Positions 34,100 through 44,548 of a DNA stretch of 64,000 nucleotides are shown here, one piece after another (position 1 is the first letter of the stretch; each line of letters opens with the position of its first letter). Location: contig JAMYGW020000011.1 in assembly GCA_025617375.2 (NCBI GenBank), positions 992,001 through 1,056,000 on the forward strand, written 5' to 3'. Origin of the DNA: Acarospora socialis. Lineage: Eukaryota; Ascomycota; Lecanoromycetes; Acarosporales; Acarosporaceae. Below the pieces are notes generated by a model. The model did not search any database. It worked only from the letters and a program-made list of their open reading frames with translations, and was not told where the DNA came from. Position numbers and translations under genes: made by a program.

Positions 34100-36520
34100 A
34101 AAATCATCAGCAGAATACTCAATTCTGTTTGTATCAAAGAAAGATGACAAGAAATGATTATATGTCAATCACAGACAACTCAACAAGATAACTCATCAAG
34201 ATAATTATTCTCTATCTTTGATAGAAGAGTTGCAAGATCAATTAAGCAAGACTAAGTAATTCACAAGCTTAAATCTTAAGAACATCTATTACTGAGTTAG
34301 AATGAAAGAAGATGAAGAATGAAAAATAGCATTTTGAACAAGATACAGACATTATAAGTATATTGTCATGTCATTTAAACTGAAAAATGTCTCAGTCATC
34401 TTTCAGAGATTAATCAATGATATATTAAGAAAATATCTCAATGATTTTGTAATTACATATCTGAACAACATTCTAATATACTCAGAAGATCTTGAGAAAT
34501 ATTACAGACATATACACAAAATATTAACAAAGCTCAACAAGAAAGTCTTGTACATAAAGAAGTCAAAAAGCAGATTTAAGATCAAGAAAGTTGAGTTTCT
34601 AAATTATGTGATTCAATTTAAACAAATCAAGAAGAATTCAAAAAAGATAAAAGCAGTTCAAAACTGATTAACACTGAAATAAATCAAGAAAGTACAGATC
34701 TTTCTAGAATTGAGAAACTATTATTGAAAGTTCATATTAAACTACACAAGAATTGTGAAATCACTAACACATTTAACACACAAAAATAAAAAATAACACT
34801 GAGATCAGAAGCAGAAAGATACATTTTATATATTAAAGAAAAGTTTTAGTGAAACAGCACATCTGAGAATATTCAACTCAGTATGCAAAAAAACACTGAA
34901 AACTGATGCTTTAAATTTTGCAGTGAAAGCATGTCTATATCAGATTGAGAATGAACAACAAAAATTCATAACATATCAATTTAGAAAACTATCAGAATTC
35001 AAGAAAAGATATGAGATTTATAACAAAGAACTTCTTACAATAGTGAAAGCACTGCAAAACTGAAGATCTTATTTTGCAAAAATAAACAAGTCAATTCAGA
35101 TCTATACAGATCACAAGAATTTGAGAAACTTCACAACAACAAAGTAACTCAATCAATAACAGATTTGTTGAATGAAGCAGTTAACAGATTATGAATTTCA
35201 AATTCATTACAAGAAAAATAATGAGAATGATGAAGCAGATGTCTTGAGTAAACAACTCAATCATAAAAATATACAAACAATATATGTTGAAATTCTGAGC
35301 AAAGACAACAAAGAAATTCTCACAAAGAACTTAGCAGAAATGTATAAAATAAAGTAAGCTTTCTTAACAGACAAAGAACTCATTAAAATATATCACTACA
35401 ACAGAGTCAGTGAGTATCTAAAAGTCAAATGCACTGAGAATCTAGTGTGAAGAAGACACAACATTGACAATTTTAGAAATTAAATCATCAAAATGATCAC
35501 TGTGTGCAACTCATGTCAAAGAAATAAGATTAATTAAAATAAGTAATACAACAGAGTAACACAACTAAACACATCAGATGCATCATGAAAATCAGTTACT
35601 ATGAACTTCATTATGAAGCTATCACTGTTGAAGAATTCAGCATGAAAAGTAAGATTTAATAATATATTAATTATAATGAACAGATTAATTAAGTACACAA
35701 TGTTCATTTCATTCAAAGAAACTGCAACAGCATCAGTATTGACATACATCATACTGCAAGAATTGATTAGCAATTACAGAATATCAAAGAAGTTTATCAC
35801 TGATAAAGATAAGCTGTTTATGAGCAAATTTTGAAAAATGCTCACAGCAGAACTTGAGATAAAACACAAGATGTCAACAACATATCATTTATAAACAGAT
35901 AAACAAAGTGAATGAATGAATCAGATCATAAAAACATACTTGAAACACTATATCAACAAAAGTCAAAATAACTGAGTACAGCTGTTATTAACAGCATAGT
36001 TTGTGTACAACAATGCAAGAAACAAAATCATGAAAGAAACATCTTTCTATGTGAATTATGATTACAATTCAAAGATATGATGAGATCTCAAAGAACATGA
36101 ATCACAAAGTCAAAAAGTGATTTTAAATATCACTCAGATGAAAAAACTGCATCAAAATCTAATAAAATAAATTAAACAGCAGACAGAACAAACAACAGAG
36201 ACAAGATTATTCAAAAAAGAAAAGAAGATATATTTAAAAACAAACAACATACAAACTAAAAAAAAAAGCAAGAAGCTGAAGAACAAAAGTATTGAATCAT
36301 TCAAGATCATATGAAACATTAAAGAATTAAGTTATGAGTTAGATTTACTCAAAGAAATGAGAATACACTCAGTATTTCATGCATTCATGTTACAGCATTG
36401 CAATCAGTTCATATCACTTCAAACAAGCAAAACATCTGTCAAACTCAAAAAGAAATACAAAGTTAAGAACATTTTAGAGAAGAAAATGATTAGTGAGAAA
36501 GTTCACTATCTCATTAAATA
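34100..36520 (+). pseudogene. Gypsy pol remnant (RT, RNase H, integrase, chromodomain)
   Basis: Recognisable blocks in order: NHRQLNKIT, FKLKNVSVIFQRLINDIL and YLNNILIYS (reverse transcriptase), KKVEFLNYVIQ, then RNase H ending QLTDYEFQIHYKK and SKQLNHKN. Integrase follows (NRLIKYTMFISFKET, DRDKLF, TYHLQTDKQSE region) and a tail near SVFHAFMLQHC. Stops are mostly TGA at sites where related elements have Arg. The catalytic aspartates of the RT box are replaced by Asn. Confidence 0.88.
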
Positions 36521-36679
36521 AAAAGATTATAACATCTCAGAAAGTATCTGAGAATTTAAAGAGAATCTCAAGAACTGTGCAAGAACACTTCAATATTTTG
36601 AAAAAAAAAGTCAATATTAGTTCAGAAGAATGACAATATTAAATTAACAAATTATAATATTGTTTGAGAATCTTCATCT

Positions 36680-37056
36680 TCAATTTCATCATTATCACTA
36701 TCAAATTCAGCAGCAAGACAGTCAGTCTTCTGTGTGACATGATAATCTGTTTGATTTAAAGTTTTTTAAAAACACATTATTTTGATGATAAGAACATTAA
36801 GAATTACATTTGCATCACTTATTTTCTTTTAAAAAGAAAGACAAGTTCTGTCAAGAGACTTTCACAAAACTGCAACACACAGATGATTGCAGTAAGTATA
36901 TTTATTACATTTTGATCTTTCATTAATCATAACAAAGCAATTGAGATCACAAGCAGTACAGAATTCATAAAAGAATGTGATGAGACTATCACTGAGTTGA
37001 ATTTTCTTTGCAATTCTTAGACAATTGAAATTTTTAGAAAACATCATTGCTGACAA
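36680..37056 (-). pseudogene. Antisense cysteine-rich accessory ORF of gypsy copy 1
   Basis: On the strand opposite to gag-pol, a frame starts MSAMMFSKNFNCLRIAKKIQ (37056) and contains EFCTACDLNCFVM, then SKCNKYTYCNHLC. After a stop it continues to TQKTDCLAAEFDSDND. The same order of motifs is found in copies 2 and 3, at the same place and orientation relative to their LTR. It is a decayed gene, but the cysteine framework is kept. I do not know its function; the C-x2-C arrangement suggests metal binding. Confidence 0.7.
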
Positions 37057-37122
37057 TGAAAAATGTTATATATCTTCACTTAAATAAACTTTAGAGAACT
37101 AGCATCTGAGAGAGAAAAATAA

Positions 37123-37484
37123 TATTACAATCATATCTGAAAAGAAAGAAACTCATGAGTTTATAATTAAGAATTTGCTCAAAGTGCATACAGAGAAGAT
37201 CACTGAGTGACAATTATGTAACAGTATAACAACTCAATGATGAGCAAACAAGTTGAAAGCTTGATTTCTCAACATCAAGACATCAAAATATCAAGAATGC
37301 TCAATGCAGAGACATTGAACTCAGTCTATATAGTAAAATCAATTTTCTTATGAAATTAATCATGTTCAACTTAAATAACAATCTAAGAGTTAAAAGATCA
37401 GAACTGTTTCAGACCAGTTATTATATCAATAAGCATAAACTCTTAGCTCTACATACTTGAGAAAGCTCAGGTTAGAACATTACA
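37123..37484 (+). repeat. Gypsy copy 1, 3' LTR
   Basis: 362 bp, from TATTACAATCATATC to AGAACATTACA, preceded by the purine tract GAGAGAGAAAAA. It pairs with 31299-31660. Confidence 0.9.
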
Positions 37485-39287
37485 TAGGTGTTTTATCTTC
37501 TTGTTGTATGGTTTCAAGATTGTAAATGAATGCTATATATGTATGAAGTGCTTCTCATATTCATAAGAAAAAGTTCATAAGTAATCATACTTCATAGTAT
37601 ATAACATAATCTGAAGATCTTCACATAACACAGAAAGCTTTTTCAAAGAATTTATATCTTAGTCTGAGTCATATAGAGACAAGAAAAAAAACAATTCTAT
37701 TGTGTAAACTTAACTGCAGTCAATAAAGATAATATTTATAGTACTGAAGAGTTTTTCATATAAGATAAGTACATAGTAATAGATCATAATGATACTGAGA
37801 ACTGTACTTCACAATATGAAACTCTGTGTTGATAGAAACTGCAATTCTAGAATAAATAAGAGTCATTTTGTTCTTTGTATCTATATTTACTCAAGACTAC
37901 ATACAAGTCATCATAGTCAGAGTATTTCTTCAGTCTCTTCTCACTCTGATTGACTTTACAAATATAATTAAGTATATTTAAATAAAGTCTGTGACAGCTA
38001 GAGCACTTTTTCTTTCTTGTATAAGTTGAAATATGTATAACTAAACTGACAACTCATGTCTCACAAGTAATACACTGCTCTTCTTTTCTCTTAGAGTACA
38101 TCAGTATGTGTTTAAGTAAGTTAATATAAGAGATCTTGCAGTTCAAGCATTTTGTTTTCAGTTTTTGAGCTCTGAGCTTCTTCTGTCTTAATGTAACTAT
38201 AAACTTTCTTTATATCTTTGATTTGCAAACAGAAAGATGTGTCTTGAAGTTTTCACAAGATTAATTACAAAGAGAGCACTTCACAATTTGCAAATCTTTA
38301 TCATATGACTGTCTCATCTTCTGTAGTGAATTCAGTGAAGTTAAAAAGAATATTACTTGAACTAAAGTTGATCTCTGTCTGTATTTCTGTTCATTATGAA
38401 CTTAAAGTGTCATCAGTAAGTTATATTAATCAAGTTTTCAAAGATTCAAACAACATACTGAAACATAATTAAAATTAATGCACTCTGTAAGATCTGATCA
38501 GACTGCAGTTCTGTGATGACAGTATTGTTGTGTTGTATTGTTGATTTTTAACTTTATAACTTCATGTATAAAATTAAAGTTTGAGTCTGTGTTGCAGAGA
38601 TGTGAGATATCAGGTTTGACTTGCTCATCAACTTTGAACAATATAAAATAAAGATGAGACTCACAGTAGATGATTATTTGTCATTGTTGACAAGTAAAAA
38701 AGTCAGCTTCAAGCATTGCAAATCTCATTACATTGAAACTATATTGTGAAAACACTCATCACACAGCATACATGATCAGCAAAATTGTCTGAATTATACA
38801 AGTTTTGTAAAAAGTATTTTTATACAAGTAACATGAAGAAGTTTCATCATAACTGACTGCTCATGATCTGATCTAACTATACTGTATATTGATATGCTGA
38901 GTAGTAAAAAGTCAGAAATATCTGGTGTCTGATAGTGAAAAGTAGTCTTGACAATGTTGATGTTTTTCAAAAAAATGTATAAATTGACACAACAGTTCTT
39001 CAAATGACTGTTATAGCATCTGTGTTATCAAATAAAGCTACTTTGCACTTACTGAAATTCTTAATGTTCTGAGAATCATCATCTTTCTTAAAGAAATTAT
39101 CTCAGTGCTCATAGTTCTTAAGTCATAATAAGAACTATTAACTCTCTCTGAAACAGTAAATGTGTAGTGTATGTGAATTTTCTTTAAGATCTTTTTCATG
39201 TTGATTACACATATTCTTGTCAAATAACTTGCTCAATAAACATTTTCTGCCAGTAGATATGATTTCAAATCATAAATAAATGTCATT
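37485..39287 (-). pseudogene. Decayed ORF with repeated cysteine/zinc-finger-like motifs
   Basis: Read on the minus strand, 39223 down to about 38000 forms one long frame broken by stops. Its C-terminal part (about 38340-38000) has regularly spaced Cys pairs and His: KCSLCN...THLSVC, KCLNCKISYINLLKHI, QCITCE...IHISTY and KKCSSCHR. This looks like tandem C2H2-type fingers of a host or transposon protein. No terminal repeats belonging to it are visible. Its origin is unknown. Confidence 0.45.
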
Positions 39288-39669
39288 ATTACATTCTAAA
39301 TCTAAGATTTCTCAGATATATTAGAACTAGAGATTTGTGCTTGTTGATATAACAGTTTGTATGATACAATAGTTAAATCAGTAGATTGTAACTATAAAGT
39401 TGAACACAAACAATTTCATAAGAAAATTGTTTTTACTATATAAGAAATTGCATAACTACTCACTATCATGTTGTAGTGTTTCTGACTCATCATTACATTG
39501 TTGTATTGATGTGTTATATTTTGCTGTACACTCTTCAGACATATTAGTTCTCTCACTATGTTTATTCTGATATAATCATTACATTATTTTCTTTTTTCTG
39601 AGACACTAGTTTCTTAGTGTGTATTTAAGCAAGAGTATATAATCAAGATGTCATCTGCAAAGATGATTT
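39288..39669 (-). mobile_element. Gypsy-family LTR fragment with stub of internal sequence (reverse)
   Basis: 39288-39584 is an LTR of the gypsy family in reverse orientation: it shares TTTCTCAGATATATTAGAAC with the LTR end at 47.9-48.05 kb. It is followed by an internal 3' stub, 39585-39669, like that next to the other reverse LTRs (TTAAGCAAGAGTATATAA). The stub is cut at about 39670 by the LTR of copy 2. Confidence 0.6.
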
Positions 39670-39869
39670 TGTTATATTTTAGTACTGAGATTTCTTGATA
39701 ATGTAGAGCTAGAGATTTGACTTGTTGATATAAAGATTACTCAGACTCATTGTTGATAAACTAGTAACTGTGATTGAATAAGTTAGAGAATTAAACATGA
39801 TCATTTTCATAAGAGAAACAATTCTTTCTATATACTATGAACTCAATGTCTTCACACATCAAGTCAATC

Positions 39870-40054
39870 TGTTAGAATCAACTTATAGAATTGATTTCTA
39901 AGTCTATGATAAAGTGTTAATTGATTGAGAAAACTATTTAGAAAGTGATGTTTTACTCAGATGCAGACTTCTTAAAGATTAGTATTAAGTACTTCTGCAG
40001 AGTCTCATCTTATTGCAGAGTTTTAATTTTGTTGAGCTCTATGAATTCATAACA
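39870..40054 (-). repeat. 185-bp LTR (left)
   Basis: Starts TGTTAGAATCAAC, ends GAATTCATAACA, preceded by CAATC. It pairs with 43951-44135. Confidence 0.9.
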
Positions 40055-41519
40055 ACTGCTCACAAAAACATCAAAAGATGACATTCTCATCACACATGCT
40101 AGTCATACTAGTATGAAACAAAACAACAATGATGTTTTCTGCTAATTTTCTGCATTAAAATGTTTCTTGTAGTCTTGTTCATTATGTAGTTTCTTCATCA
40201 ATTTCTTTTCTTCATGATTTGTCTGCTCAATTAGACTGACAACAGCAAAAACAACAAGATAAGACATAATCAGTGATGTAAAGATGCTTATGAAGATTAT
40301 TTGATGATAGAAAAACTTAATGACATGTGTGACATGTCTGAGAATGTGATTTCATCATTGATTTATTGTGTGTTTTAAGATGTAATTTGATGTTCAAAAT
40401 CACTGAAATTTGCACATTTTTTGAGATCATTTTGTGATAATGTTGCATAGACATTTTGACTGTGATTTCATAGTGAAATGCAATAACTTATGTTTTCAAG
40501 TTATCTGTCATCTTTGAGAATCTAGTGAAGAGAATTGTAAATTCATTATGACTATTCATGATTAGTTTGTCATTTTCACAGTTCAAAATCATGTCTTCTG
40601 TCTACATAACATTCATTTTAACAAGAATTTTTGCATCAAGATCTTCAACAATGTGAGTCTTGCACATCACATAGATCTTGTCTTTGTTGTCATCACTGTG
40701 AATATATAAACATAAGTTGATATGCTCAGATAAAATAAATTTGCTGATGATACTGTTGATTTGTAAAGTTGTTTCACTAAATTGCAGAAGATTTTCAGCA
40801 GTTAGTCTGCAGTCAATGAGCATGTGAGTGATGTCAATATTTAGACAAATGAACTAAGATTTAACAGTAAAACTGTTAATACTAATCTTCACAGTGACAT
40901 AGCTGATAGAGACAACACTGTTAATGTAGTACAATGAAATTAGATAGTTGTAGTGAGTGTTGATGATGTGATATTTGAGATGAATCATTGAAGAAAACAT
41001 CTTTTTGCATGTCTGACATGAATAGATATACTGTGCAATTGCTTAATTTGTGTAATCATGTTTCATCATCTCATTTTTGATTTGATCAATGTACTCATTC
41101 ATTTGTTAATTCACATAATAGACTGCTGAATATAAGTCAACATTATTGTTAAAATCTGCATGATAAATTGATTGTAATGACTGATTTTGAGATTCATGCT
41201 TACATAATGTTCATTGTGAATGAAGTAACTGCTGAGATTGTGAAGATTGTGAAGATTGTGATTTATCATATTGATGTGAATTATAATCACAGTTTTGTTC
41301 ATAAGAACAAGATGAGTTCATAAAATAATCACTGTGATTTAGAGATTTGTATTAATGAAAGTCTTGTGACAATAAGAATCTCAAAAAGTGATGAATTTAC
41401 ATCTCTTTCTTTTTCATTAATATATTGATAAATTAAGACTCAAAAATCTCAATTGTAGACTGCAGAATGTGTAATTGAAGCATTGAATTGAGATTTTGTC
41501 AGGCAAAAAGAACACAGTT

Positions 41520-42896
41520 TGTTATGAAACATGATCACTTCACATAAGATCATGTTGACTAAACATACTTATTAAGCATTCTCACTGCATATATAGTGAT
41601 CACAGTTCTTTACTCACTTACTTCAACAACTTACTTATATATTATATCTTGAATCACATAGCTTAGATTTACACTTTAATAATTGATAGCATCAACTGCA
41701 TGAATTCTTAATGCTTAATTCTTTTATTAAATTGATCAAGTCTTTACATCTAGTTTTCATTTACTAGTAAATTCTCATACAAAAAGCAACATCTTGTGTT
41801 CATTGAATCACTCAAGCAATGACTCTCACACACAATGAAATCAATAATATTATCAATAAAGTAGTCACAAGCAATAAAATCAAAGAAATAATTGAAAAAG
41901 CAGTCACACAAACACTTCATTAATACAATCTACTTCTATCTGAGACTTCTATTGAGTTCTTTGTCAAGATTTCTATTGAGATCTTTATCAAGTCTTTTGC
42001 TGAGATTTTCATTAAGTTCATCACTAAGATTTCTGTTGTCAAATTCTTCAATAAAAATTTTGAGAAAATCTCTGTTAAGATTTTCATCAAGATCTTCATC
42101 AAATTATTTGTTGCTCAAAATCTAGCAACAACATCATGCTTTGTCATGATGACAACATCATACTTAGACATAACTATGAAAAGTTTATTACAGATTAAAT
42201 ATCTAGTAAAAATGACTTCTTTCTTCTGTCTAAAATTACACACTTATGCAGCTGTCTTTGTGTTCAATTCAGATGACATAAACATCTTGATTTAAAATTT
42301 TATGATGTCTTTATTCATTTGTTTCATAAATTTCAAACTCAATTTTGCACTCATTTTTGCACTCATTTCTACAGCTACAACACATTTCAACTTACATCAA
42401 AAACACATACAAATCAATGTCTTTTTGACACAGCTTGTTATCAGTTTTTATTTTTTTGTTTACTCAATTTCACACTCAATTTCACACTCAATTTCACACT
42501 CATTTTCACATGCATTTCTACAGCTACAACACATTTTTATTTACATCAAATTCACACTCAAAAACAATCTTTTCAAGCACACTACATTTTCACTCACATT
42601 TACAGTGATGATGAGATCATAAAAATGAATTATAATAAATTTTAGAACAGACAAGACATCAGATGAATGTAGAGCATAGTTATAGATAGTTGTCACAGTG
42701 AGAATGCTGTCTTTCAGTTTTGAAGAGAAAAACTTGTTATGAAACATGATCACTTCACATGAGATCATGCTGACTAAGTATGCTTATTAAGCATTCTCAC
42801 TGCATATATAGTGGTCACAGCTCTTTACTCACTTACTTCAACAACTTACTTATATATTATATCTTGAATCACATAGCTTAGATTTACATTCTAACA
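41520..42896. mobile_element. Nested small LTR element (TRIM/LARD-like), 162-bp LTRs
   Basis: The direct repeats 41520-41681 and 42735-42896 are each 162 bp (TGTTATGAAACATGATCAC... ). The flanks CAGTT and CAATT fit a 5-bp target duplication with one G/A difference. The inner 1,053 bp has no retroelement domain. It contains decayed short repeats: a leucine-rich repetitive frame at 41892-42125 and a 12-bp tandem repeat at about 42463-42512. It is non-autonomous. Confidence 0.85.
42463..42515 (+). repeat. 12-bp tandem repeat
   Basis: Four or so copies of a unit TCAATTTCACAC, with a related CACTCATTTTTG repeat about 100 bp upstream, inside the nested element. It encodes a repeating Ser-His/Asn-Phe pattern if read. 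Confidence 0.7.
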
Positions 42897-43950
42897 CAAT
42901 TGTATAGTGATAATTTCATCAATTTTGCATGTCAAATGACTGTCTGTACATAGATCATAGAGTTTTGATCATTGTGAATATTCTTCACTGTGTACTTTTT
43001 CTTTAATAAGATGTTCATAGTCTTTGACAGCAAGATCTTAAATTAAGTTGTGAGTTTCTGTACTCATTTATTAAGTTTACTGAAAAGATTTGCTTGTTTA
43101 AGTAATGATTTAATGACAAATCAAGCTAGAACTGTGTCACAGAGACATGTGTAAAGATTTATTCAAATTATCTTGCTATCATGAATCTTCACTATTGTCT
43201 GACATTATAACACAAACAGATGAACATCACAGTAGTATATTGTTTTGTTTACACTGACAATGTTATTGTCACTGTACTCAATAGATAGATGTGAATCAAA
43301 AAGATCAATTTCTTTCACTTGAAAGTCTTCTAAAGTTGTGAAATTTTCATGTTCTTTTTTTTTTATTCATTGACATAATTCTTATTTAAATTTTCTAATT
43401 CATAGTCATTATTATTCTGTAGTTCTTTCTTCACTAATTACTTTGTCAAAGATCATCTAGCTGTGATCTTTAATGAAATTGATGAACTGACAGAATGATA
43501 AAATCATGAGTAAAAGATTTGTTGTTGAAGAAGAAGATCTAATTTGATATTTAAATTGATGTTTGACTTTTCAATAATGTTGTACATCTCATTGATACTC
43601 ATTAGAATGAGATTGTTTCAATGCTTTTCATTTTTCAAAAGATGAATATTCTTCATTTGACTGACAAAAGCATTTATGAAGTCTCATGTAAAACAACAAT
43701 GAGATTCAGAACTTGTTTTGTTAAAATGTGCAGTTGCTGTCTTGTCTTTGTGTGTTTTAATCAAATTGATACTGATCATGATGCTGAAATTAGACTGGTT
43801 TAATGAAGCAAATATTTCATTTTTTGTTTGATTTCATGTGCATTTTGTAGACTATCACAGAGAACAATTTTAATACAGCATTTTCAAGCTTGCTGACATC
43901 TAGATATGAAGATCTAAACTGAATGCTTTAATATAGTTGATGCTATCAAT

Positions 43951-44135
43951 TATTAGAATCAACTTATAGAATTGATTTCTAAGTCTATGATAAAGTGTTA
44001 ATTGATTGAGAAAACTATCTAGAAAATGATGTTTTACTCAGATGCAGACTTCTTAAAAATTAGTACTGAGTACTTCTGCAGAGTCTCATCTTATTGTAGA
44101 GTTTTAATCTTGTTGAGCTCTATGAATTCATAACA
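43951..44135 (-). repeat. 185-bp LTR (right)
   Basis: Starts TATTAGAATCAAC, ends TTCATAACA, followed by CAATC. It has the same length as the left copy. Confidence 0.9.
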
Positions 44136-44365
44136 CAATCACTTAATCAGTCAATCAGTCAAGTCAATCACTCAACTGATCAAGTCATCAAGCTATTACA
44201 TAATTTGTTCTCAGCAGACTATCTGTCAAACATTCTTTCAGTATACAAGTCAATTTACATCATATTTCATTTAATATAATTATAACATTATTCTCTCTCT
44301 TTCAAACACTAGTTTTCTAGAATTTATATAAGTGAGAGTATATAAGAAAACTTTTATTTATAGTT

Positions 44366-44548
44366 ATGTCTCATCATTCTTCTGATAGTCAGCTTCACAC
44401 TGTTAAGAAAATTTTTCTTTACAGTAATTCTGTGATAATGTTCTGTCATTACTGTCTTCACAGTTTATGCACTTGTGTTATGATAAATTCTTATAAAAAA
44501 TGTGCTGAATACACTTACTGTGAACATTTCTGCATCAATGTTTCATGA
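44366..44548 (+). pseudogene. Antisense cysteine-rich accessory ORF of gypsy copy 2
   Basis: This is the counterpart of the minus-strand ORF of copy 1 (here on the plus strand because copy 2 is inverted). It reads MSHHSSDSQLHTVKK, then FCHYCLHSLCTCVM and KKCAEYTYCEHFC. Cysteine spacing and place next to the LTR agree with copies 1 and 3. Confidence 0.65.

Larger units (their letters stand above)
31299..37484 (+). mobile_element. Full-length decayed Ty3/gypsy retrotransposon, copy 1
   Basis: The element is 6,186 bp with two 362-bp LTRs. The flanks TAAGT and TAGGT fit a 5-bp target duplication that has gained one G-to-A change. In plus orientation it holds gag (31690 to about 33100, with a broken CCHC knuckle near 32610), a protease region (about 33600-33900), reverse transcriptase (about 34100-34680; the YLDD box reads YLNN), RNase H (about 34750-35350), integrase (about 35380-36200) and a chromodomain-like end (about 36330-36500). 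Many TGA and TAA stops interrupt it, so it cannot encode active protein. A purine tract lies before the 3' LTR. An antisense cysteine-rich ORF sits between the chromodomain region and the LTR. Confidence 0.92.
39870..44135 (-). mobile_element. LTR element with 185-bp LTRs, protease and zinc-finger remnants, no RT seen
   Basis: The direct repeats 39870-40054 and 43951-44135 are each 185 bp (TGTTAGAATC...TTCATAACA; the second begins TATTAG). Both flanks are CAATC, a perfect 5-bp target duplication, so the insertion is complete. It sits inside the LTR of gypsy copy 2. Minus-strand remnants include a retropepsin-like region near 40602-40823 (VEDLDAKILVKMNVM) and a C2H2-like motif near 40340-40290 (TCHTCH...NNLHKHLY). 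I could find no reverse transcriptase or integrase, so it may be a non-autonomous element. A further element is nested at 41520-42896. Confidence 0.85.
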
